This document shows positions 16,779-24,868 of a stretch of 64,000 nt of DNA, in pieces (within the stretch, counting starts at the first letter, position 1; the number at the start of each line of letters is the position of its first letter). The position numbers and the translations under genes were made by a program. Origin of the DNA: Collinsella sp. GTDB taxonomy: Bacteria > Actinomycetota > Coriobacteriia > Coriobacteriales > Coriobacteriaceae. The notes beneath the pieces are model-generated. The model saw nothing but the letters and a program-made list of their open reading frames with translations. It ran no database searches and had not been told where the DNA came from. Location: contig DXMA01000002.1 in the NCBI GenBank assembly GCA_019414445.1, positions 62,001 through 126,000 on the forward strand, read 5' to 3'.

Positions 16779-16817
16779 TTGGTCGCGGGGGCAGGATTTG
16801 AACCTACGACCTCCGGG
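16779..16817. repeat. Inner att copy within the intact tRNA-fMet gene
   Basis: Identical to 8187-8225; covers CCA end, acceptor 3' strand, T-arm, variable loop and part of the anticodon stem. Confidence 0.95.
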
Positions 16818-16856
16818 TTATGAGCCCGGCGAGCTACCAGACTGCTCCACCCCGCA
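16780..16856 (-). tRNA. Initiator tRNA-Met (anticodon CAT)
   Basis: 77 nt with encoded CCA. The anticodon loop CTCATAA is closed by three successive G-C pairs (GGG/CCC), the hallmark of the initiator. The acceptor stem has U1 opposite G72 rather than the usual unpaired C1-A72, with GCGGGG pairing to CCCCGC below it. D-loop AGCAGTCTGGTAGCTCG and T-loop TTCAAAT are canonical. The 3' end is the insertion site of the element. Confidence 0.95.
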
Positions 16857-17052
16857 ATGTCTGGGCGCCTCATGTGCGCAAGAAAGAATATTACGCGGGA
16901 GTTCGGTAAACGGCAAGGAAAATCTCGTAGAGCATAATTCCTTCATATTTAAACCCCTCAGCCCCTATCACCGTAAACGAATCGCGGCCGAGCGCCGTCG
17001 ACGGCGCGTATACAATGGTGCGCGTCCTTTTATGCCAACACTGGGAGTAGAC

Positions 17053-17826
17053 ATGCTGCTCGCTATCGATATGGGAAACACGCAGACGGCCATGGGCCTG
17101 TTCGACGGAGACGAGCTGGTGCAGTCGTGGCGCATGCCCACCGACCGCTCCTATACCGCCGACGAGATCCACGTGCGCCTGATGGGTTTCTTTAAGATGT
17201 ACGGCCTCTCGCTCGATGCGGTTGACGCGATCGCCTTTGCGGGCGTGGTGCCGCAGCTCTCGCGCGAGTGGCACGCCGTGGCCGACCGCATTGCCGCAGA
17301 CGCCATCGTCATCGGGCCGCAGACGGCCGCCGTGACCAAGCTGCGCGCGGCGCGTCCCCAAGCCGTAGGCGCCGATCGCGTCGCTAACGCCGTTGCAGCC
17401 GAAACTTTCTACGGCGCGCCGGCAATCGTGGTGGACTTTGGCACCGCGACCAATATCGACGTCATCGATGAGGACGGTTATTACATTGGCGGAGCGATCG
17501 CGCCGGGCATCCGCATCTCCATGGACGCGCTTGCCGCCCGTGCCGCCAAGCTCGCCAGCGTGCCGCTCGAGGCGCCCGAGCATGCCATCGGCCGCGATAC
17601 CGAGGAGTGCATCAAGGTCGGCGCCGTGGTGGGCGCTGCTGCCATGGCCGAGGGCCTGGTCGAGCGCATGAAGCGCGAGCTGGGCCGCGAGGATGCCACC
17701 GTTATCGCCACGGGCGGTCTCGCCGGCATCGTCGCCGATTCGACCGATGCCTTCGACGTGGTCGACGGACAGCTCACCATCAAGGGCATCTGCGAAATCT
17801 ACCGCCGCATGCAGGAGCTGGGGTAA
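17053..17826 (+). CDS. coaX: Type III pantothenate kinase
   Basis: 257 residues. It phosphorylates pantothenate in the first step of CoA synthesis. Visible motifs: DMGNTQTAMGLF (phosphate-binding, residues ~5-16), GADRVANAVAA (~108, pantothenate site), DFGTATNIDVID (~130) and GGAIAPGIRISMDAL (~148), and ATGGLAGIV near the end. Length is usual for CoaX. Start at 17053 is preceded by GGGAG; an in-frame extension towards the tRNA has no support. TATACAAT at 17010-17017 could be its -10 region. Confidence 0.95.
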   Translation: MLLAIDMGNTQTAMGLFDGDELVQSWRMPTDRSYTADEIHVRLMGFFKMYGLSLDAVDAIAFAGVVPQLSREWHAVADRIAADAIVIGPQTAAVTKLRAARPQAVGADRVANAVAAETFYGAPAIVVDFGTATNIDVIDEDGYYIGGAIAPGIRISMDALAARAAKLASVPLEAPEHAIGRDTEECIKVGAVVGAAAMAEGLVERMKRELGREDATVIATGGLAGIVADSTDAFDVVDGQLTIKGICEIYRRMQELG

Positions 17827-17881
17827 GGCAGGGGCTTAAGTCGAGCACGGGCGCGAGCGGCGGACTAAGCAATGCATCGGT

Positions 17882-17924
17882 CCTATTCCTCAAAAACGAA
17901 ATTTTTTCAGTTTTGAGGAATAGG
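17882..17924. repeat. Palindrome copy 1 of the AAA-ATPase flanking family
   Basis: 43-bp near-perfect dyad with arms CCTATTCCTCAAAA and TTTTGAGGAATAGG around an A/T-rich centre. It lies 8 bp past the stop of the ATPase gene; the other two copies are upstream of it. Confidence 0.9.
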
Positions 17925-17931
17925 CTTTCTG

Positions 17932-19128
17932 CTACGCCTCGCCGCACAACCACCTCGCCAGGTCCACGATCTGCACTCCGTCGCGATCCGTGGCCTCGTG
18001 ATGCGTGCGGGCGAGAATCATCTTGGGATACGCATCGCCAATGCTCAGCAGTGGCGAAATCTCGCGTTCAAATGTCTTATCCGAGCTGATGTCGTCGCTC
18101 ACCTGAATGTAGAGTTTCTCGCTCCGCTTGATTGCTACAAAGTCTATTTCCTTTTTATAGAGCACGCCGACGTATACCTCGTATCCGCGACGCAGCAGCT
18201 CGATTGCCACCATGTTCTCGTATACGCGTCCCCAATCCATATCACGTGTACCAAGAAGCGCATATTTAAACGCATGGTCCGCCAGATAGTACTTCTCGCC
18301 GCTCTTAAGGTATTTTTTGCCGCGAATGTCGTACCGACGAACTTTATAGAAGGCAAACGCATCGCACAGGTACCCCATGTACGTGCCGACCGTCTTGTTC
18401 GTAATCTTTAACCCATCCGCATTTAATGCATCAGTAATGTTGCGTGCCGACGTAATGTTGGAAACGTTGTCCATCATGTAATCGGCAATGCGCAGCAGCG
18501 CCGATTCGTTTCTCACGTTATGCCGCTGCACGATATCTCTCACAATGAGCGTCTTGAAGACGTTGGAGAGATATTGATAGCGCTGCTCCTGCAGTGGATA
18601 AGGGTAAGAGCCGGACATACCGCCGGTTCTCGCGTACTCATCGAAGTCGCGGTCGACCTCGCCCTCGTCGCCATAGAGACGATACTCCTCAAACGAGAAT
18701 GGGAAAACCTCGATCTCGAACGTACGCCCCGTAAAGAGCGTCGACAGATCGCTCGACAGCAAAAAGGCATTCGATCCGGTAATGAATATGTCGTACTGCT
18801 CGGATGCGTGAAGGCTATTGATCGCACGCTCAAAACCGTCGCACATCTGAACTTCATCGATAAGCAGAAAGTTTTGTTTGCCGGACACTCGATGCTCTTT
18901 TACATAGGCGAGCAGCGCGTGATACTCGAGCAGGTTCTCGAACTCATCGAGGTTGTAGTTGATATGGATGACATTCGAATTGGACAGATGTGCCTCCACG
19001 TAATCGCGGAGGGCCTCGAGCAATTTTGATTTACCGCTACGACGGATGCCCGTGATGACCTTGATGTCCGGCACGCCAATAAGACTCGTCAACGTGTCCA
19101 TATATGACGTTCTATTGATGAGTTTCAT
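17932..19128 (-). CDS. AAA_14 / DUF4143 family ATPase
   Basis: 398 residues. The N-terminal AAA domain has Walker A GIRRSGKSKL (~27), Walker B FLLIDEVQM (~90) and a sensor-like FITGSNAFLLSS (~125). The C-terminal DUF4143 part (~205-375) is a winged helix plus a restriction-endonuclease-like fold (GRVYENMVAIELLRRGYEVYVGVLYKKEIDFVA, with E, D and KK-EIDFV as candidate core residues). The family is common and patchily distributed in gut bacteria, and its role is not settled. GAGGAGG stands 5 nt before the ATG. The gene is framed by three copies of one palindrome, one downstream and two upstream, suggesting autoregulation or a mobile cassette. Confidence 0.9.
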   Translation of the reverse strand: MKLINRTSYMDTLTSLIGVPDIKVITGIRRSGKSKLLEALRDYVEAHLSNSNVIHINYNLDEFENLLEYHALLAYVKEHRVSGKQNFLLIDEVQMCDGFERAINSLHASEQYDIFITGSNAFLLSSDLSTLFTGRTFEIEVFPFSFEEYRLYGDEGEVDRDFDEYARTGGMSGSYPYPLQEQRYQYLSNVFKTLIVRDIVQRHNVRNESALLRIADYMMDNVSNITSARNITDALNADGLKITNKTVGTYMGYLCDAFAFYKVRRYDIRGKKYLKSGEKYYLADHAFKYALLGTRDMDWGRVYENMVAIELLRRGYEVYVGVLYKKEIDFVAIKRSEKLYIQVSDDISSDKTFEREISPLLSIGDAYPKMILARTHHEATDRDGVQIVDLARWLCGEA

Positions 19129-19154
19129 CGGGGCCTCCTCACGGTCTTTTATCG

Positions 19155-19282
19155 CTATTCCTCAAAACTGAAAAATTTTCAGTTTTGAGGAATAGGCTCT
19201 ATAGCGAATATACCTCGCGAAAGGCCGAGCCACCTTAATCCTATTCCTCAAAAACGAAAATTTTTCAGTTTTGAGGAATAGG
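19155..19282. repeat. Palindrome copies 2 and 3 upstream of the AAA ATPase
   Basis: Copies at 19155-19196 and 19240-19282 with the same CTATTCCTCAAAA / TTTTGAGGAATAG arms, 43 bp apart, starting 26 bp upstream of the ATPase ATG. Copy 2 is an almost perfect dyad. Confidence 0.9.
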
Positions 19283-19311
19283 GCGCTGGCAACCCATTCC
19301 CCAGATAGGCG

Positions 19312-19341
19312 AAACCCTCCCCGGCACAGGCCGAGGAGGGT
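19312..19341 (-). terminator. Terminator of the folPK / biotin ligase-like unit
   Basis: Stem ACCCTCC...GGAGGGT with an inner CGGC/GCCG pairing, followed on the minus strand by TTTCGCC. The T tract is short, so it may be weak. Confidence 0.5.
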
Positions 19342-19380
19342 CTTGTTGTCATGTCTATCTTTGGGCGCGAACGCCCCGCG

Positions 19381-20082
19381 TTACAGCCCGCGAATCCGTA
19401 CGGCCTCGGGCGGAAACTCCTGCTCGCCGGCATCGGTCTTGATGGTCGCGCGGCCCCAGATGTCCAGGCCCGCAAACACACCGACCGCAAGCGGCAAACC
19501 GTTGGGCGACACCGCCGCAACCTGACGACCCAGCAGCGGCACCATATCGAAGTACTCACCCAGCACCGGAGCCAGCGGGCCGGCAGCGCCCTGTGGTGTG
19601 TTGGCGGCAACCGCCCAGGTGTCCACGCGGGTCAGCACGGCGGTGGCCAATGCCTCGACCAGCACCTCGTCGGCCATATCCACGCCAAGCTCGCCCAGCG
19701 CCGCACGTTCAATATCAACCGTCACCGCGGCAAACATGCCCGCAGCACCGGCACCGCCGTTCACGGCAACACGCGCGAGCGACGTCTCAAACGCAGGCGC
19801 ACCGCACACGATATTGCTCGGCCACTCAATGCCCACCTTGCCGGCAAGGCCCAACCCCGGCGTCGAAGCCGTGCCCACGAGCGCGTCCATCATGCCCATC
19901 GCGGCCACAAACGGCAGGCCGTGGAAGGCGTGCATGTTCACATCGGGGCGCACAACCAGCGAAAACGTCAGCGAAGCATCGCCCACGCTCCACGCGCACC
20001 AGCCCGCGGACACGCCCTCGCGGCCCGCGTCACGCGCCGCGTCGAGCTCGGTGCCAGCGGCAACAGCATTCATCTCGATCAT
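19381..20082 (-). CDS. Degenerate biotin-protein ligase-like protein
   Basis: 233 residues. The fold follows the BirA catalytic and C-terminal domains without the HTH: LTFSLVVRPDV, LPFVAAMGMMDAL, a VGIEWPSNIV strand in place of the usual KWPND motif, and a C-terminal SH3-like part GRQVAAVSPNGLPLAVGVFAGLDIWGRATI. The GRGRRGR biotin/ATP loop is absent and the lysine of KWPND is Glu; the RKLAG lysine is also not seen. Activity as a biotin ligase is therefore doubtful. It starts directly at the folPK stop (TAGATG), so it belongs to that operon. It may have been repurposed or be decaying. Confidence 0.6.
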   Translation of the reverse strand: MIEMNAVAAGTELDAARDAGREGVSAGWCAWSVGDASLTFSLVVRPDVNMHAFHGLPFVAAMGMMDALVGTASTPGLGLAGKVGIEWPSNIVCGAPAFETSLARVAVNGGAGAAGMFAAVTVDIERAALGELGVDMADEVLVEALATAVLTRVDTWAVAANTPQGAAGPLAPVLGEYFDMVPLLGRQVAAVSPNGLPLAVGVFAGLDIWGRATIKTDAGEQEFPPEAVRIRGL

Positions 20083-21813
20083 CTACATACGCCCCAATTC
20101 GCCCACGATATGGCCCACGCGATCCTCGGGCTCCTTGACCTCGACGCCGTTGTAGCGGAAGAACCGAGCCGGGTCGTGCATCAGGTCCTCGAGCGGCACC
20201 AGCACAAAGTCACGCTCGCCGATCAGCGGATGCGGCAGGCGCAGCTTCTTGCCGCCGTGGGTCTCGCCGTCCATCCACAGCAGGTCCAAGTCGATGGTGC
20301 GCGGGCCGTTGGCCTTGGCCTTCTTGGAACGGTCGCGGCCCAGCTCGGCCTCGATCTTCATGAGCTCGTCAAGCAGCACCAGCGGAGCCAGCTCGGTCTT
20401 AATCTCGATGACGGCGTTGGCAAACGCGTCCTGGCGCGTCTCGTAGGCCGGCTCGCTCTCGTAGATCTTGGAGGAGTTGGACACGCAGGTGAGTGGAATC
20501 TCGGCGATCATGTCGCGTGCGGCGCGGATGTTGTCACAGCGATGCCCCAGGTTGGAGCCCACGGCCACAAACGCGCGGCGCGGCTGCGGCTTGGCAACCG
20601 CCCAGTAGCCGTTCAGGAACTGCGCAAAGCCCGCGGCGTCGTGCACGCGCACAATGTTGGCACCGGCCTGGATGGCGCCCAGGCACACGCCAAACGTAGC
20701 GGCATCGCGCTCGGCGGCCTCGGTCACGCCCGAGACGGCGCCCACAAAGCGCTTGCGCGATACGGCGCACATGAGCGGATAACCCAGTGACGCCATCTTG
20801 GCAGTCTCGCGCTGGATGACGATGTCCTCGTTGGCCGTCTTGCCAAAGCCCGGACCGGGATCAATGCAGATGCGGTCGCGCGACACGCCGGCGTGGATGA
20901 GCGCGCGGGCCTGGTCGGACAGAAAGCCCATGACGCGGCGCATGATGGGCGCCGAATCGGGCAGGGTGAAGCGGCGGAGCTGCGAGGTGGGCACGTAGGC
21001 TTCCTCGCGGCGGGCGCTGCGGCGCATCATGGCGGCCAGGCGGTCATTGGGCTCCGATGCGGCCTCGGTGGCCTCGGGCGCGGGCGCGACGGTCTCGGCG
21101 GCAGCAGCCTGCTCGGCGGCCGGCGTCTCCTGCTCGCTTGCAGGCTCGGTCGCGGGCTCCGGATCGCCAAACGGCAACGAGGGCTGCACCACGCCGCCCG
21201 GAAGCTTGGCCTCCGGCTTAGGCTCGCCCAGCAACTTGCCGCGACGGCGGCGAGCCGGCTTCTCAGCCTCACGCGCGGCCTCGGCAGCCGCCTCGCGCGC
21301 CTTCTCGGCAACAAACGCCGCAGCCGAGGTATCGAGCTGCACCGTTGCGTGCGTGCGTGTAGGCGCGGCGACCTCGCCGGCATGCATCACGATGACGCCG
21401 CAGGTGCTCGTCTTAACAAACTCGACCATCTTGGGGTCGGTGAAGCCCGTCACGTCGTTGACGATCGAGGCGCCGCAGCGCACGGCCGCCTTGGCAACCG
21501 CCACGTGGCGCGTGTCGATCGAGACGATGGCGCCCTCTTTGGCCAGCGCGCGCACCACGGGCAGCACGCGGCGAGCCTCCTCGTCGGGATTAACCGGGGT
21601 AAAGCCGGGGCGCGTGGACTCACCGCCCACGTCGATGATGTCGGCGCCGGCGTCAAGCATCGCCAGGCCGTACTCGATGGCGGCATCCGGGTCGAAGTGC
21701 TCCCCGCCGTCGCTAAACGAATCGGGCGTCACGTTGAGGACGCCCATGATGCGCGGACGGTCAAAGCTGAGCTCATACTTTCCGCACCGCCATGTCTTGC
21801 TGTCGTTCGCCAT
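20083..21813 (-). CDS. folP-folK: Bifunctional dihydropteroate synthase - HPPK (FolP-FolK) with a low-complexity insertion
   Basis: 576 residues. DHPS begins with MGVLNVTPDSFSDGG and DVGGESTRPG, then SIDTRHVAVAK, IVNDVTGF and VIVMHAG. At ~150-282 the domain is interrupted by about 130 residues rich in Ala, Glu, Pro and Arg. It resumes with ARALIHAGVSRDRICIDPGPGFGKT and the sulfonamide-site end SRKRFVGA. HPPK starts at ~410 (RRAFVAVGSNLGHR) with AELGRDRSKK and GPRTIDLDLL motifs. It makes dihydropteroate and its diphosphorylated pterin precursor in folate synthesis. Start at 21813 has AGGAGG 6 nt upstream; the longer frame above it is Arg/Cys-rich shadow. Confidence 0.9.
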   Translation of the reverse strand: MANDSKTWRCGKYELSFDRPRIMGVLNVTPDSFSDGGEHFDPDAAIEYGLAMLDAGADIIDVGGESTRPGFTPVNPDEEARRVLPVVRALAKEGAIVSIDTRHVAVAKAAVRCGASIVNDVTGFTDPKMVEFVKTSTCGVIVMHAGEVAAPTRTHATVQLDTSAAAFVAEKAREAAAEAAREAEKPARRRRGKLLGEPKPEAKLPGGVVQPSLPFGDPEPATEPASEQETPAAEQAAAAETVAPAPEATEAASEPNDRLAAMMRRSARREEAYVPTSQLRRFTLPDSAPIMRRVMGFLSDQARALIHAGVSRDRICIDPGPGFGKTANEDIVIQRETAKMASLGYPLMCAVSRKRFVGAVSGVTEAAERDAATFGVCLGAIQAGANIVRVHDAAGFAQFLNGYWAVAKPQPRRAFVAVGSNLGHRCDNIRAARDMIAEIPLTCVSNSSKIYESEPAYETRQDAFANAVIEIKTELAPLVLLDELMKIEAELGRDRSKKAKANGPRTIDLDLLWMDGETHGGKKLRLPHPLIGERDFVLVPLEDLMHDPARFFRYNGVEVKEPEDRVGHIVGELGRM

Positions 21814-21908
21814 GAACATCCTCCTAAAATGCCCACGCCGCCGAGCTTGGGGAGCTGGCGGCGGGGTCGCTTTGCACTCAGTCTTTCTATTGTATCCGCG
21901 CACACGGG

Positions 21909-22661
21909 CTAGAACGCAAACGCGGCCGCGATGTCGCAAGAAATCAGCAGGTCGGCATTTGCATCCTGATCGGTAGGCGCCAAATTGCAAATGGCCAACG
22001 TATCGCCAGTAAAGTAACGCGTAAGGCCTGCCGCCGGATACACCACGAGCGAGGTCCCACCCACAATGAGGGCATCGGCCGCGGCAATGGCGGCAACGGC
22101 ACCGGTCAACACATGCTCGTCGAGCGGCTCTTCGTAGAGCACCACATCGGGCTTGATGCGACCACCGCACGCGGGGCACACGGGCACGCCCGCGGCGTCC
22201 TCGTGCTCGCGCGAGCAAATCCACTCGGCGCTATAGACCGCGCCGCACGACTGGCAAATGTTGCGATGGACCGATCCGTGCAGCTCGAACACGCGCTGCG
22301 AGCCCGCCATCTGATGCAAGCCGTCGATGTTTTGCGTCACCACGGCATCAAGCTTGCCGGCGCGCTCCAGCTCGGCCAGCTTGGTGTGACAGCGGTTGGG
22401 CTTAGCGTTAAGCGCGATCATCTTGGTGCGGTAAAAGTCGAAGAACTCGGCCGGATGTGTCTCATAAAAGCTATGCGAGAGCATAGTCTCGGGCGGGTAG
22501 GCAAACTGCTGGTGATACAGGCCGTCCACGCTGCGGAAATCGGGGATGCCACTTGCCGTGGAAACACCAGCGCCGCCAAAGAAGACCACGCGCTTGTGGG
22601 TGTCAAACAGATCCGCCAGCGCGGCGGACGCCTGCCTGGGGTCCGATATTGCCTGCGTCAT
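21909..22661 (-). CDS. cobB: NAD-dependent protein deacylase (sirtuin)
   Basis: 250 residues with GGAGVSTASGIPDFRS (NAD site), TQNIDGLHQMAG, the catalytic His in ELHGSVHRN, a zinc site formed by CQSCG and CPACGG, and GGTSLVVYPAAG. It removes acyl groups from lysines with NAD consumption. Start at 22661 has GGAGGG 5 nt upstream. It lies just upstream of folPK on the same strand and is divergent from xth. Confidence 0.9.
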   Translation of the reverse strand: MTQAISDPRQASAALADLFDTHKRVVFFGGAGVSTASGIPDFRSVDGLYHQQFAYPPETMLSHSFYETHPAEFFDFYRTKMIALNAKPNRCHTKLAELERAGKLDAVVTQNIDGLHQMAGSQRVFELHGSVHRNICQSCGAVYSAEWICSREHEDAAGVPVCPACGGRIKPDVVLYEEPLDEHVLTGAVAAIAAADALIVGGTSLVVYPAAGLTRYFTGDTLAICNLAPTDQDANADLLISCDIAAAFAF

Positions 22662-22796
22662 ATGAGCCCTCCGTCCTTGTTGATCGGGCGGCGTCGGGCG
22701 ATGTCCCAGCATGCGACCTTTAAGTCAGCATGCGCGGAGCCCACCCCGCCCCTGTTGCGCTAATCTTAAGCCTGCCAACCCCGTCGAAAGGACACC

Positions 22797-23615
22797 ATGC
22801 CTCAGACTTACACTTTCGCCTCGTGGAACGTCAACGGCCTGCGCGCCGTGCTCAAAAAGGACCCGAGCTTTATCCAGATCGCGCAAGAACTCGACGTCGA
22901 TATCCTGGCGCTGCAAGAGACCAAGTTGCAAGAAGGCCAGGTCGATATTGACCTGCCCGGCTATCACCAAACCTGGAGCTACGCCGAGCGTAAAGGCTAT
23001 TCGGGCACTGCGGTCTTTAGCCGCCAGGAACCGCTGCGCGTGCTGCACGCCGACGCACTGCTACCCTACGCCGGCGAGAACGAGGCGGCCGTACTCGTCG
23101 CCCAAGCCGCAACCGAGGGCCGCGTCTGCGCGCTGGAGTTCGACAAGTTCTGGTTTGTGGATGTCTACACTCCCAACGCGCAAAACGAACTCGCCCGCAT
23201 CGACGTGCGCATGGCCTGGGACGATGCTTACCGCGGCTTTTTGAACGCGCTCGAGCGCGAGACCGGCAAACCCGTCGTGACCTGCGGCGACTTTAACGTG
23301 GCGCACGAGGAGATCGACCTTAAGAACCCCAAGTCCAACCGCGGCAACGCCGGCTTTTCGGACGAGGAGCGCGGCAAGTTTACCGAGCTGCTCAACGCCG
23401 GCTTTACCGATACCTGGCGCGCGGCAAACCCCGACGTCGAGGGCGTCTACAGCTGGTGGAGCTATCGCTTTAATGCCCGCAAGAACAACGCCGGCTGGCG
23501 CATCGACTACTTCCTGGTAAGCGACGCAATCGCCGTCAACGTACGCGACACCGGCATCCGCGGCGACATCTTCGGCAGCGACCACTGCCCCGTCACCCTC
23601 ACGCTAGAGCTCTAG
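22797..23615 (+). CDS. xth: Exodeoxyribonuclease III / AP endonuclease
   Basis: 272 residues, full-length EEP-family enzyme: FASWNVNGLRA, LALQETKLQ (metal-binding Glu), WSYAERKGYSGTAVFS, the catalytic Tyr in DVYTPNAQ, CGDFNVAH, and GSDHCPVTL at the end. It cuts at abasic sites and trims 3' blocks in base excision repair. AAAGGA stands 5 nt before the ATG. Confidence 0.95.
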   Translation: MPQTYTFASWNVNGLRAVLKKDPSFIQIAQELDVDILALQETKLQEGQVDIDLPGYHQTWSYAERKGYSGTAVFSRQEPLRVLHADALLPYAGENEAAVLVAQAATEGRVCALEFDKFWFVDVYTPNAQNELARIDVRMAWDDAYRGFLNALERETGKPVVTCGDFNVAHEEIDLKNPKSNRGNAGFSDEERGKFTELLNAGFTDTWRAANPDVEGVYSWWSYRFNARKNNAGWRIDYFLVSDAIAVNVRDTGIRGDIFGSDHCPVTLTLEL

Positions 23616-23624
23616 CCCCAGCTG

Positions 23625-24110
23625 ATCCCCTGGGGACGGAGGAAAACGAATCATTTTGGGCCTCGTGGTGGTATCCACGTGACCCATCCGCCACGAAACA
23701 CGCCCATCTACTACGTTTAAGCCACCACCCTCAACCACAGCGAACAACGCAAAAAGAAAACCGCAGGTAGAAAGCCTGCGGTTTTTCATAAAACGCGGTT
23801 GTGTTTGGGGGTGTCGGGTCAAACGTAGTAGATAGGCTGATTTCGTGGCGGGCGAGTTCAGCTGATTCCCCGGGGACGTCTGGAGACGGAAGAAAACGGA
23901 TCAATTTGGCTCTTGAGGGTCACGACGCCCGTCATATCAGCCGGCCATTCCAAAACTATGCCAGTTTACGGGGCTAAATCGCGAACCCCCAACCATACGC
24001 AATTCCGAAATAATAAAACCGCAGGTAAACGGCTTGCTCTATTTCAAAAATAGCCGGCATGGTCTGCTTGTGCCAATCTGGCCCCGTAAACCGGCATAGT
24101 TTTAAAATGG
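23625..24110. repeat. Repeat-rich intergenic region with GGGGACG motifs and a long inverted repeat
   Basis: Two related segments, 23625-23660 and 23858-23915, share CAGCTGATYCCCYGGGGACG and GAAAACGRATCA. A 23-bp inverted repeat (AAAACTATGCCAGTTTACGG at 23952 onward, complement at 24081-24103, 22 of 23 matching) closes the region. No gene is supported here apart from the terminator at 23752-23786. Confidence 0.7.
23752..23786 (+). terminator. Terminator of xth
   Basis: Perfect 10-bp stem AAACCGCAGG (23758-23767) with CCTGCGGTTT (23775-23784), 7-nt loop and T tract; an A tract on the left makes it potentially bidirectional. Confidence 0.85.
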
Positions 24111-24150
24111 CACTTCGGCAGTATTGATTCCCGCCCCGGCGCAACCAGCC

Positions 24151-24864
24151 CTACAGTCCGTACTTCACGACGACTCGGTTGATGCGGCGACACCAAGGCT
24201 TGTACAGGGCGACCAAAAACACGCAGGTCGCAAGGCCGTGCGTGATATCGAACGGTACGGCGGTGGCAAGACGCGCCATGGCACCCGCCCACGTGAGCGG
24301 TTGAACAAAACCGATAATGTCGTAGGCGTTGATCACAACGCCGTACAGCAAACCCGAAGCAAAGCCGTAGGTCAGCAGCGCCGGCATACGCACGGTGCCG
24401 TCGGCGCGGTCGAACGCACCCGCATGCGCCAGCGCGCCGCCAACATAGCCAACCAGGCCCCAGGCATACATCTGCCACGGCGTCCACATGCCCTGTCCAA
24501 AAAAGAAATTGCTGGTCAGCGCCGCCAACGCGCCAACCATAAAACCATTGCGGCGACCAAGCGTCGCCCCCGCAATAATGGCGATGGCACTCACCGGTTT
24601 AAAGTCGGGAATGGGGCCAAACAGAATGCGCCCCGCCGCAGCCAACGCCGCCAGAACCAGCGTTGGCATAATCTGGCGTAAGCCCGGGCGCGACGCCTCG
24701 TAGCCCGCAAAGAACAGCGCGAGCACCAGCGCCACCACGACAAGCATGGCAAGTGCCGCCTGTTCAACGCCCGCCAGCAACGCCGCAGCCATCACGGCTG
24801 GCACCGCCAGCAGCAGCGGTATCTCCAGTTTTGCGAGTAGGCGCACGATGCGATAATCCGCCAT
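24151..24864 (-). CDS. ECF transporter substrate-binding (S) component
   Basis: 237 residues with about six membrane helices. Typical S-component features: LAALAAAGRILFGPIPDFKPVSAIAIIAGATLGRRNGFMVGALAALTSN and WQMYAWGLVGYVGG. It would bind a vitamin or similar micronutrient and pair with the ATPases and T protein encoded just upstream. The substrate is not evident; the family resembles cobalamin/precursor-type S components, but this is a weak guess. Start at 24864 lies 4 bp past the ATPase stop. Confidence 0.85.
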   Translation of the reverse strand: MADYRIVRLLAKLEIPLLLAVPAVMAAALLAGVEQAALAMLVVVALVLALFFAGYEASRPGLRQIMPTLVLAALAAAGRILFGPIPDFKPVSAIAIIAGATLGRRNGFMVGALAALTSNFFFGQGMWTPWQMYAWGLVGYVGGALAHAGAFDRADGTVRMPALLTYGFASGLLYGVVINAYDIIGFVQPLTWAGAMARLATAVPFDITHGLATCVFLVALYKPWCRRINRVVVKYGL

Positions 24865-24868
24865 CCCA

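Larger units (their letters stand above)
8187..16817. mobile_element. Integrative element in the 3' end of tRNA-fMet (about 8.6 kb)
   Basis: Bounded by identical 39-bp copies (8187-8225 and 16779-16817) of the tRNA 3' half, T-arm and CCA. Contents in order: tyrosine integrase, excisionase-like HTH protein, 1 kb of non-coding DNA, D5-type primase-helicase, a cluster of hairpins, two overlapping small genes, a secreted low-complexity protein, a coiled-coil membrane protein and an XRE regulator. No relaxase, capsid, terminase or lysis gene is seen. It could be a phage satellite, an integrated plasmid-like replicon or a minimal non-conjugative integrative element; a self-replicating excised form is likely because it carries its own primase-helicase. 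Confidence 0.9.

Noticed and set aside
19351..20790. Long plus-strand frame opposite the biotin ligase-like and folPK genes
   Set aside because: His/Arg/Gln-rich shadow with no ribosome site; the minus-strand proteins have clear motifs.
21814..22224. N-terminal extension of FolP-FolK
   Set aside because: Arg/Cys-rich shadow sequence overlapping the sirtuin gene; AGGAGG places the start at 21813.
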